Part shown: positions 25,506 to 35,821 of the stretch, in pieces
Numbering within the stretch: the stretch's first letter is position 1
Layout: each line of letters opens with the position of its first letter
NCBI GenBank assembly: GCA_958450325.1
Contig: OY288241.1
Coordinates: 38,616,778 to 38,680,777 of the forward strand
Length of the DNA: 64,000 nucleotides
Direction of reading: 5' to 3'
Origin: Agrostemma githago
Lineage: Eukaryota; Streptophyta; Magnoliopsida; Caryophyllales; Caryophyllaceae
Program-made: the position numbers and the translations under genes
The notes under the pieces: generated by a model
What the model was told of the DNA's origin: nothing
What the model saw: the letters and a program-made list of their open reading frames with translations, nothing else
Database searches by the model: none

Positions 25506-26531
25506 TTAACTGATGCGTGACTTACCATCGGCATCCTCAGGGTGAGACTCGAATAGAAATCGTTTGACTAGAACAATACGCGTTTTAGTTTTACGGTTCA
25601 TGCATAACCCTATATTTTCCCGGGCCGGTACTCGCGACCGACGTCCCACTATACCGTGATGTACTCCAATATGGATATGTCAAAGGTGTCCATAGTCGAT
25701 TCGAGTGGGTTTCACGGCATGTTCTAAGCTCAACTCGACTTAGAAAGTCCGTCCCGATCAACGTCTAGACTATGTGCACTGGTATAGACCCTTTTTAGAC
25801 CGACCGAGACTTAGTGTAAAGCATACATGGCGTCGTTATAATGCTTGCCTGACTACATGCTACTTGGTTTCCGTGTCGTTTTCAAAACCGTCAACTTTTC
25901 AAAAAATACATCAATTTTCAAGATATCCAATTTCAAAACCCGGGACATATACCGAATTTAGGACTTATGATTTTACTCAAAATAGCCTATTTCTAGCCGG
26001 TATTCTGCCCATTTCAAAACTCGAAAATATATTCGAACTTTCAAAACCGAGGCCCGATACTTTTTCCGATTTTCGAAAAATTGGGCCCCTCCACCTATTT
26101 TTTTCGGATCCTCTAAAAAAAATCCTTTTCAAAACCTTCATCTTCTTAGGACTTCCCGTATTTAGCAGTGTCGGGTCATGTCATAAATCATCAAAGTCTT
26201 TAGCGTCGAAACTCTGTCGATCTTACATCACGAGTTTCTTCCCTATCCCAATCCGCCTTATTAGAATAAGGCAAGGCCCACCTACGTAGGACATACTCCT
26301 AAGAAGGAGGGCCCGTTTACACAATCGAGTCTGAAAGTCTGGGAATGTCTCACGTAGACCTTCTTTAGAATAGGACTCGGCCCACCCGCCGAATCCTAAA
26401 GAAGGCCCACTTTTCACAAGTCACCCGTCTAGGTGTCTTTTCCGAGTCATTTCCCTTTTCAGTCTTGTTCGGGATGTACTTTCTATTCCAGGATTCGGGC
26501 TAGTTTTTGATTACGCGGTGTTCTTACAAAC
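25506..26531 (+). other. Inner Tat element 5' leader, non-coding
   Basis: Contains many TTTTCAAAA-type short repeats (about 25870-26120). The outer element carries the counterpart at about 40950-42120 on the other strand. No conserved protein. Confidence 0.6.
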
Positions 26532-27530
26532 ATGCCACCCGAAACCAGACGTCAACGCAAGATGCAAGAAACCTTGGACGAACTGAAGGCCGCTCTGGTC
26601 AAGATGGAAACCCAGTTGACGGCTATTCGGACCGACCAAACCACCCTGGCCACCCGGGTGAGTGTCGTAGAGAAGGCAGCCCCCATTGAAGGGTCTGAGC
26701 CCACTGGGCCCATAGCTGAACTAATCAACGTTGTTCGCTGGCTCGAAGAACAGGTTCACCTGTTAAACGAACAACTCGATCCACACCGAAAATGCTCGTT
26801 CCTTTCGCCTTTAAACGACGAACTACCTGCTAACCTCAACCTCACGGGAATTCCAATGTTTGAGGGTACTGAAGACCCGGTTCACCACATCCGGGCTTTC
26901 AAGGATTTTATGGCGGTCAAAGGGGTGAAGTCCAGCATGTTTAAGTACTTATTCTCTTCCTCCCTCGAAAAGCATCACTAGGCCTGGTACTACAGACTCG
27001 ATTCCAAGAAATATAAAACTTGGGACGATGTGGCGACTGAATTTGCTCGGAATTACGCTGATAATACCGAGATCCAGACTACAATGCGTACTCTGGATGT
27101 GATGGCCCAAAAGCCCAAAGAAGGGTTCACCAAATATCTGCAAAGATGGCGGGCCGAAAGTGTGAAGCTGGTTGATAAGCCCAGCGAAAAAGTGCTAGTG
27201 GAGGCCTTTGTCAAGAACCTCCTCCCATCCTACCGGGTCCATCTCTGGTATGCAATCATCCCCAATTTTGCCGCCCTTACTGAAATGGGCACAAGGATCG
27301 AGGATGACTTAAGGTTAGAGAGCCTGACTAAGGCCTCTACCAAGGGATATCAAGGGGCCAGTTCATCTGTGAGCAAGCCCACATCTGCACTTGCAACTCG
27401 CAGCATCTTCGATGAGGTAAACCTGCTTGACACCTCGTCCAAAAAGAATACACCAACTCGGGTATTCACGGATATAGGGACTACCAAGGCTATCTTCATA
27501 AGGCCTTATCCAACCAATAGGCCCGACTCC
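26532..27530 (+). pseudogene. Tat gag, capsid region, broken
   Basis: Starts ATG (MPPETRRQRKMQETLDELKA). It has an N-terminal coiled-coil-like stretch, then the retrotransposon gag core (GIPMFEGTEDPVHHIRAFKD; later GFTKYLQRWRAESVKL and EKVLVEAFVKNLLPSYR). An in-frame TAG stands at 26979-26981, inside the core at the usual W-Y-x-x-L helix, and the frame then continues without change. A frameshift follows between about 27500 and 27560. Gag would form the virus-like particle; this copy cannot make the full protein. Confidence 0.85.
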
Positions 27531-27540
27531 CGAACTTCCA

Positions 27541-28640
27541 GTGGAGAAAAGGCCCAAGAGCTACAATGTCCAAGCCTATTGCCAGTATCACCGAGGTAAT
27601 GGGCATGACACGGAAAAATGTTGGAAATTGAAGCATCTGATCCAAGATCTGATTGAAAGCGGGAAAATACCGTTGCCCGGGGACAAGCCGAGCAACAAAG
27701 AAAACCCGTTCAGTGCCCATGCTATATTCACAGGAGAGGTAATCGACTGTTCTCACCTCATTTCCTCTTTTATCCCACAAATCAATGGGATATGGTTCGA
27801 TGACGAGGACGACGTTTACCTAGCGAAAGGGGAAGCTGTCCCCATCACCAGTGAAGAGGTTCGAAAAGCTAAGTCCAAAACCTTAGCCACTAACCACCTT
27901 GCCACAGCCGGGAGCTCTACTCCAATAACCGTCACTGAACCTGCCCGGACGGAATCTACCCTCGAAGAACCAAGCAGTGACACGACTTTGGTCCAACAAT
28001 TGAAGAGGGTTCGAGCTGATCTAACCATATGGCAGCTTCTGGTTAGCTCACAAGCGCATCGGGAAGCACTGACTAAGGCCCTCAATGAGATCAAGGTCGA
28101 TTCACAGGTTACCCCCGCTGAAATGGTAGCCACTATTATGCCCTATCTCAAGGGCAAATCCAAAGAAGAAGGCCCGCTCATAACCTTCTCTGAATCTGAT
28201 CTGCCACCGTTCGGGCCCAATCATAATCTGGCCCTATACATCACGGTCATTTGCCGAGGGAAGTACCTCCCGATGACCCTAATCGACGACGGATCTGCCG
28301 TGAATGTCCTACCCCTAAGGACCGCTAGGGCCCTCGGCATCACAGATGCCGACTATCTCCCAACGGCGCAAACTATCCAGGCTTTTAACGGAAGCCCAAA
28401 ACCAGTAGCCGGAGCCGTTAAATTGACAATCATAACGGGCCCAATCGAAAAAGAACTGGAGTTCCAGGTGATTGATGTCACCTCATCCTTCAACCTGTTA
28501 CTCGGAAGGACTTGGATCCACGCGGTCAAGGCGTGTCCTCTACCCTACATAGGAAGGTCAAGATGCCACTTCAAGACGGTGTCATCACATTAGAGGCCAC
28601 CCTCATCACCGTGGCAAGCTGCAATACTACGGGCCGGGCC
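27541..28640 (+). pseudogene. Tat gag zinc-knuckle region and protease, broken
   Basis: Read in a frame shifted from the gag core. It contains a knuckle-like YCQYHRGNGHDTEKC motif (about 27577-27621) and an aspartic protease segment with LIDDGSAVNVLP near 28280. Plant Tat proteases usually read IDNGS here, so the flap-side residue is changed. The frame is lost near 28535, where the conserved reading moves to another frame, and that frame meets TGA at about 28639. There is no ATG; the open stretch begins with GTG by chance. Confidence 0.75.
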
Positions 28641-28659
28641 GACCCACGATGATTTGATT

Positions 28660-30705
28660 TTGTGGGTATGATCGAGGAGGAATATCTCTTCAGGCCTTAC
28701 TTCACCACTAGCATCAACACGATGCTACAAAACTTGGGTTACTTATTGGGGGCTACCTTGAGGCAATATCTTCCAGCTGGGAAGATTATCGAGGTCCTGA
28801 ACGATGGCGAATCACAGTTCGGGTTGGGGTATGCTATAACCCCGGAAAACGTGGTCCGGGCCGGTATCCACAAGGCCACCAACATCCTCAAGGGCACTTA
28901 CTTAGGACCTTATAGCCCGAAGTTAACTGACTACTTCGTTACTCCAGTTTTCGGAGCTACTCAAGTGGGCCTCTACCAACTCACCATCACATATCCCGAG
29001 ACCAAAACGGCTCGGGAATGCAATTTCATCCCCGATGATATATTCACCCTTGTTCAGGTCGAGTCCAAGGAAGGGGAAAACAACTCCGAGCCCGTGCTGG
29101 GGCTCCTATTTGGAGAAGACAAGGCCGTCCCTGCTCCAAAGGATGATTTGGTCAACCTGATCCTCCGCGGCGATCGGTTTGACCCAACCAAGCTAATCTC
29201 CGAAGTCGGTGAAGACACCTGGAAAAGGGCCTGGAGGAAAACCATCAAGTGGACCGACAGCCAAGGACGGACCTACAAGTTAACCACCGGCGAGGGAGAC
29301 ATGCCGGATACCAAGTCCGAGTCTGAGTCAGAGTCGGAGTCTGAGTCCAAGTCTAGAGGGTCTGGTGCTAGAGTCGAGTCGGTAACCCCTCTTCCTCTAG
29401 CCACTGAGGTCTCGGGGCCTGTCCCAAGACCTCTGCCTGTCCCGCCATTGACCAACGAGCAGATGGCCGCTCTATTCGAGTTTTTCTCAAAAGTTACCAT
29501 TAATAATAATAACGAAAACCGTTCTGCTTACGACCTGTCTTATTTCCAAAATTCTCTCAATTTCAAAAATTTTATATGCAATGACATTGAGAAACCCGAC
29601 GAACAGGTACCTCTACCTCCGCATCTGATCGAGCAGCTCGAACAAAGGGAGTCCCGAGATTCGGTAATCGAAAAAACCGAGTCCATCAATGTGGGAACCA
29701 CTTTAGAGCCCCAGATGCTTAAGTTGGGCCTATCATTACATCCCGAGGAGAGAAAACAATTCACAGACCTCCTCCAAGAACTCAAAGACGTCTTCGCATG
29801 GTCCTACAAGGACATGCCGGGAATAGATCGGGAAATAGCTGAACACCGTTTACCCTTCAAAGATGGGTGTAAACCGGTAAAACAGAAACTCCAAAGAATG
29901 AGGCCTGAATGGTCTCTCAAGGTAAAAGAAGAAGTCGACAAGCAATTCAAAGCGGGCTTTATACAAGTGTCTGAATATCCAGACTGGGTGGCAAACATCG
30001 TGCCGGTACCCAAGAAGGATGGCAAGGTGCGGGTATGCGTGGACTTCCGAGACCTCAATAAGGCCAGCCAAAAAGACGATTTTCCGTTACCACACATCGA
30101 CATACTGGTGGATAACACGGCCGATCATGCCCTTCTATCATTCATGGACGGGTATGACGGATACAATCAAATCAAAATGGCAGAAGAAGCCATGAGTAAG
30201 ACCACCTTCATTACACCTTGGGGTACTTACTGTTACACCGTTATGCCATTTGGACTCATCAATGCCGGGGCCACTTATCAACGAACCGCCACTACTCTAT
30301 TACATGACATGATGCATAAGGAAGTGGAGGTTTATGTGGACGATATGATTGTGAAGTCCAAAGACCGAAGTGGACATATTGCGGCCCTAAGAAAATTCTT
30401 TACCCGACTACGCAAATACAACATGAGGCTAAACCCTCAAAAATGCAGTTTTGGGGTAACATCGGGCAAATTACTGGGCCATATCGTTAGCCAACGCAGC
30501 ATCGAGGTCGACCCAGCTAAAATCAAAGCCATTACCAAGATGCAGCCGCCCAAAACCGAAAAAGAAATAAGAGGGTTTCTCGGGAAAGTCCAATATATCA
30601 GCCGATTCATTTCAAAGCTAACCATGGTATGTGAGCCCATTTTCAAGAAACTGAAGATAGGAGAACGGGTACTGTGGGACGATAAATGTCAAGCGGCTTT
30701 TGATA
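28660..30705 (+). pseudogene. Tat pol: linker and reverse transcriptase
   Basis: The N-terminal part is a long linker with a serine/glutamate run (TKSESESESESESKS, about 29310-29355). RT follows from about 29780: VCVDFRDLNKA, TPWGTYCYTVMPFGL, and the catalytic EVYVDDMIVKS at about 30327-30359, then the connection region GFLGKVQYISRFISK. The frame breaks at an A-run at 30704-30708. One extra base there explains the shift into the RNase H frame. RT would copy the RNA genome to cDNA in the particle. Confidence 0.9.
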
Positions 30706-32940
30706 AAAATCAAGGAGATCCTGTCTGCACCGCCAATATTAATGCCACCTCAACCTGGTCTGCCTTTATCGTTATACCTAACAACGACCGAGACAACCAT
30801 GGGGGCTATGCTGGCCCAGACAGTCGACTCGGAAGAACGAGCTATCTACTACATCAGCAAAAAGTTCCTGGAGTATGAATGCAAATATACAATGCTCGAA
30901 AAGACGTGTCTAGCTCTGGTCTGGGCCACTAAAAAGCTCCGACATTACATGCTCAGTCACGAGGTACACGTTTTATCCAAAATGGATCCTATCAAGTACC
31001 TGTTCGAGAAGCCCATCCTCAATGGCAGGATGTCCAGATGGACTTTGATGCTCGCAGAGTTTGACCTCAAATTTTTGCCATTAAAAGCCATCAAAGGCCG
31101 GGTAGTGGCAGAATTCCTTGCCGACAGTCCGATATCTGAAGAGGGACACACCAATACTTGGGCCTTTCTTGATGAAGACATATTCCATACCGATACCGAA
31201 ACATGGGATTTGTATTTTGACGAGGCATCCAACTTCCGAGGATATGGGGTCGGAATTCTGTTGTTCTCACCACGGGGGGAACACACCCCGTTATCCATCA
31301 AATTGGACTTTGATGTGACCAACAACGCAGCCGAATATGAAGCATGCATTCACGGGCTGCAAGCCGCCGCTGATTTAGGGGAAACGAACCTCCGGGTCCA
31401 CGGTGACTCATCGCTGGTCATCAATCAAACACTCCAAAAATGGAAAACTCGGAACGCCAATCTCGTGGCTTACCAAGCACGAGTAAGGGTTCTAGAGAAA
31501 CAATTCCAGAGGGTGGAATATATCTACCTACCCCGGGAAGAAAATCAATTTGCGGATGCACTTTATAAATTAGCATCCCTGCTAAATATCCCGGAGCATC
31601 TAACTAGCATGCCAATCAGCGTTGAAAGACGGTCCGAGTCGGCATATATCCACGCCATACAGGATATCGAGATAACTGACCCAGAACCTTGGTATCAGGC
31701 CGTCCTGACCTACTTGACAACGGGAGAGTATCCCCCGGGAACTGAAAACCGGGCCAAGAAGGCCTTGCGAAGATTGGCGACCCAATTTGTTCGCACGGAC
31801 GATGGGCAGTTATACAAAAAGACGGCAAAGGAGGCTCTCCTCCTGTGTATCGACAAAATACTGGCCGAAAAGTTTATGGCCGAGGTACACGATGGTGAAA
31901 ATGGCCCGCATATGAACGCCCATATGCTAGCCCGAAAAATCATGAGGCTCGGGTATTATTGGAACACCTTGGAAACAGATTGTCAGTTATATGTCAAACA
32001 CTGCCATAACTGTCAGATCTTCGCTAATGTACAACATATGCCCTCTTCCCTATTATATACCATGACATCACCATGGCTATTTTTGACATGGGGTATTGAT
32101 ATAATTGGAAAGGTGCACCCTTCCGGGACAGGAGGTCATTGCTTCATTTTGGTGGCCATCGACTACTTCACCAAATGGGTCGAAGCCGAGTCGTATCGTG
32201 TCTTGAACGCTAAGCACGTGGCCAAATTTATCCAAAATAAGATCATATGCCGATATGGGATCCCACACGAGTTTATCAGTGATCACGGGACCCACTTTCA
32301 AGCTGAAACTGCCGCCTTGCTGGCAAGATATAAAATTCAAAGGAATACATCTTCACCTTACAGACCCCAACCAAATGAAGCGGTAGAAGCGGCTAATAAA
32401 ACAATCGTCACCATACTTAAAAAGATGGCTGAAAGTTATCGGGATTGGCCCGACAAAATACCCTTTGCCCTATGGAAGTATCGGACGTCAATTCGCACCG
32501 CAATCGGAGCAACTCCATATTATCTGACATATGGAATGGAGGCGGTCCAACCGGTCGAGCTAGAAATGCCATCCCTCAGGATTTTACTTGAAAGCCAAGT
32601 ACCGGAAGCAGATTGGATCCAAGCCCGATACGATTCGCTAGTCCTTTTAGACGAACGGCGATCCCGGGCCCTCAACAATATCCAAATATATCAAAAGAGG
32701 ATCCAACGGGCTTTCAACAAAAGAGTTAGGCCCAGAAACATCAAAGAAGGGGATCTGGTCCTAAAATCGGTTCGTGCCTTACTACCAGTTGACCCAAGAG
32801 GAAAATTCAAACCTAATTGGGGTGGGCCGTATTTAGTAAAGAGGGTCTTATCAGGAGGAGCGGTGATGCTGACAGACCTGGACGGGAACGAATTCGTCAA
32901 CCCAACCAACTTGGACCAGTTGAAGCGCTACTACCCATAA
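30706..32940 (+). pseudogene. Tat pol: RNase H, second (archaeal-like) RNase H, integrase
   Basis: Open to the natural stop TAA (32938-32940). The first RNase H runs from 30706 to about 31130 (YYISKKFLEYECKYTMLEKT, KYLFEKPILNGRMSRW). The second RNase H runs from about 31200 to 31590 (WDLYFDEAS, TNNAAEYEACIHGL, ADALYKLAS). Integrase runs from about 31830, with a HHCC finger ending KHCHNC and core residues in WGIDIIG, ISDHGTHF and EAVEAANK. Asp and Glu are separated by 34 residues, one fewer than the usual 35. The C terminus has a GPYLVKRV chromodomain-less end. It lacks its own start and is cut off from RT by the frameshift upstream. Confidence 0.9.
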
Positions 32941-33321
32941 ACCCAATCTCAATGTCATTTGCAAAAAGTTTATAAAAATTCGTCTTTTTATAAATTTTCA
33001 AAAATTATAGATAAGTCAATAAGTTAGAATTAATTATTCTACTGTCGCACATCTCAAACTAATAGTCTTGATGTATTTCGAAAATTGCAAAATTCAATTT
33101 TGAACTACGTTTGGTTTGATTCCGCTAATTGCGGATACGTAGGCAACCCCTCAAAAGGGTACAACCACTGCAATAACGAAAGACGGGAACGGTATTCCGT
33201 AATAGGTCTTTATTAAAAACCGATAAACTCGGGAAATTCAAATTACAAAAAAAAAAACGGCACACACAAACAAATCACACCAAAAAATAATAATAATACT
33301 CAAATAATAAAACAAAGGATA
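32941..33321 (+). other. Spacer between pol and the antisense gene
   Basis: AT-rich, with short A-runs. It lies between the convergent ends of pol (+) and the antisense gene (-). No clear terminator is visible. Confidence 0.5.
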
Positions 33322-35030
33322 CTAATATTCGTGCATTTTGCCCTTTCCTTTGTCCTTTGGGTCGCTCGGAGCCCGAGGTCGCCGGGGCGGGGGCGAGCGT
33401 TCCCGAATCACAAGGGGAACTTCCTTAGCTCGAACCCGTTTCTTTGACAACGGGTCTTCTGCTATCGTCTTTGGTCCAAGTCGGGCCCGCACATGCTCGG
33501 GTAGTCTATCTCGTGGGCCAAGTCGATCCTGCACTGCTAGTCCTGGGCCCAGTCTCCTTTCCAAGTCAGTCTGGGGGCTCACTTTCCTCCGTGCACCTCT
33601 AGCACTAGACCCTTCAGCTTGAGTCTTAGTCTTCTTTCTCTAACCTGACATTAGACGGACCAGAGTAGCTGGAGTGTCACCTTCATCGAAGAAGTCCCTA
33701 TTGTCTTTAACTTGCTCCCTTCGCAGCAGATCAAAAGCTTCATCGACCTTCAGAGCAGCTCGGGCTTTGGCTTCGCCTGCTTTTGTCCACTTCACATAGG
33801 AGTCTGAAACCCAGATTGAGTGACGAGATGTGGGAATAGGCCAAGTATGTCGGGTGTACCATCTTTGCCTAGGGGATTCTTTGGATCCAACCATACTGCC
33901 TTAGTATATGCGGTCCGGGTAGAGATGAACTGTCTGCTTGAAAGACAATATTATCTGATAGCGAGCTCTGTCCCTTGGGTCCAAGCCTGTCCAAACATAG
34001 ATGGGCCACCACGGCACTACCCATCGAATCAACGGACCACTATGAAATGCCAACACCTCGTCCCAATACTTCTGGGTAATCTGGCGAGAAAAATCAATGG
34101 CCCGTCTCCGCGTCATCACCTGATTATGACGATAGTTGCCCGGGTCAAGGGGAGGATCTATCACTGATAACCTCTCGTATAGCCAAATCTGAAAAAGAAG
34201 CACTCGATCGAGTGCCTAGGGGTCACTCGATCGAGTGGCATCCCCGAAAGCGAACAGGGGGCTTTTTTACGAGGACACTCGATCGAGTGCCAGGTGACTC
34301 GATCGAGTGCCCCCTACAGCAGAAAAATCCGCGGAAAAAAATCAATCAAAAATCAAGAAAATAAAAAATCAGGAAAAATCCGACATACTTGCAACAAACG
34401 GGTACTCCCGGTCAAACGGGCTGACGAATCCCTCTTGCGATTGTCTAGGCCTTGGATAATTTCACCCGTGATAAGCCAAGCCGGACTGTGCTCCGTCTCC
34501 ATCAGATCAACCACGGTCAAGAGGCGGGCATTACCCATGCTAGACAATAAATCCATGTGACCTTCAAAAGCATAAACATGGAGCATACAGAAAGAAAAAG
34601 CCCTACGGCTGTGAACCGGTCTAACCCGGACATCGAGAGGATTCATAAATTTCTCTGCCAAGTCGATCAGAGAAACATTACCATCCTCCATCATGCGGGA
34701 TACTTCATTGTGGGAAAGTCCTAAAAATTCCCGAAGCTTCCTCCTCGGGTCATAAACTGAATACGGGACGGCAGGACGAAGTATCGGGTTCCATCCTCCC
34801 ACGGCAGCAATCTCCTCAGGTAAGGGACAAACTTCTCCCCGGGGAAAGGCAAAGACATGATATATGTCGTCCTAGTAAGACAAACAGGCATCAAGGAAAT
34901 AACGATCAACTTGCATCTGACGGAATGGATACAGCTGAGTAATACCCGTCTGATTGAGAGCCACCCTATCTGTGTCCCTAAAGTAACGGGACCATTCTTG
35001 CAACATCACGGTCAATCGATAGATTCCCAT
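33322..35030 (-). pseudogene. Antisense gene of the Tat element, plant-mobile-domain-like, with intron
   Basis: Read on the minus strand: ATG 35030-35028 (MGIYRLTVMLQEW), exon 1 to 34389, a GT-AG intron 34388-34189, exon 2 to TAG at 33322-33324. One frame is kept through both exons, about 503 codons, except for three stops: TAG 34874-34872, TAA 33903-33901 and TAG 33642-33640. Joining at the intron keeps the frame (phase 0) and makes the join TRLLQ|IWLYERL, which fits the L-Q-x-W-x-x-E-R-L core of plant mobile domain (PMD, aminotransferase-like) proteins. The first stop stands where that family usually has Trp. The C terminus is basic (KDKGKGKMHEY). Around 33840-33900 local frameshifts are likely. 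Antisense ORFs downstream of integrase are known in some Tat elements; function unknown. Confidence 0.7.
34189..34388 (-). other. Intron of the antisense gene carrying four palindromes
   Basis: Donor AA|GTATGT (34388) and acceptor TTCTTTTTCAG (34189) on the minus strand, 200 bp, phase 0. The T-rich minus-strand stretch and intron size are typical of plants. The intron holds ACTCGATCGAGT at 34202, 34225, 34277 and 34297, in two pairs 23 and 20 bp apart, while the flanking exons hold none. Confidence 0.7.
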
Positions 35031-35121
35031 GGTTAAAATTCTTGAAAGGAATAAAGAGACTTTCTTTTTGAGGAGGGATAAATTATGAGGAGGTTTGAAG
35101 AAAATCAAAGACAAGGGAGGG

Positions 35122-35129
35122 CTATATAT
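35122..35129 (-). promoter_or_regulatory. TATA box of the antisense gene
   Basis: TATATATA on the minus strand, 92 bp before the antisense ATG. This suggests the antisense gene had its own promoter and was not read from the LTR. Confidence 0.5.
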
Positions 35130-35154
35130 AGCATCAACCTTACAACCCTCTTTC

Positions 35155-35250
35155 TTTTTTTTTTTTTTTTTTTTTGGGAAAGGGTAAGTAGTATATTAAT
35201 CAAAGAATCAATTTAATATACATTATGAGTTCGTCAATCTAGAGATGAAG
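35155..35250 (-). mobile_element. Short poly(A) retroposon with 15 bp target duplication
   Basis: A perfect TTACAACCCTCTTTC lies at 35140-35154 and 35251-35265. Between them is a T-run (the poly(A) tail on the minus strand) plus about 75 bp of unique sequence. It is a severely truncated LINE or a very short SINE, inserted just upstream of the antisense gene's TATA box. Confidence 0.8.
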
Positions 35251-35265
35251 TTACAACCCTCTTTC

Positions 35266-35821
35266 CATATCACTTTTCCATGAAAAGTTTCCTAATCCCA
35301 ACCGGTTCAAACATACGGACCTAGTCTCAATACTAGCACGGATTCAGTCATCCCGAACTTTCCTAAATTTCTTTGGAGTCAAAATTTTCAAAAATTCAAA
35401 ATTTCAAAAATTTCAGAATTTTCAAAAATTCAAAAAAAATCTTTTTCCCCAGCGTGAGTCACATTTTCTACCTGCGTGCTGCATGCAAAATTTTATGTGA
35501 CTTATACAGGTACGACTCAAGCAGGGACATGCAACCCACTGTATCTCCCCAGCGGAAAACCCAAGCCGGCATTTTCCCCGGAATAGCATGGGATGGGCAC
35601 ACATATAGGCGCACCCAAGACTTATCCGACAAGTCCGATTCCCCACGGAGTTATCGTCATCAGCTCAGGTATGACTTCTAGCTTATGGCTGGCGAGCCAT
35701 TCACGCGAGTCTAATGGACTATAAACGATTCGAGCGGAAGTCTGCCAGGTTTCAATCCTCGATTGGCCTGGTAGCTACTCTAACTTTCGCCTTGTCCAAG
35801 CCTCAGTCAGAGTGGGGGATC
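35266..35821 (+). other. 3' end of the inner Tat internal region with polypurine tract
   Basis: Contains short TTTTCAAAAATTC repeats and, at 35809-35820, AGAGTGGGGGAT as the polypurine tract just before the 3' LTR. It matches the outer element over the last 130 bp. Confidence 0.7.

Noticed and set aside
26223..26417. Small minus-strand frames under gag and the leader
   Set aside because: Shadows of the element's sense sequence with no independent support.
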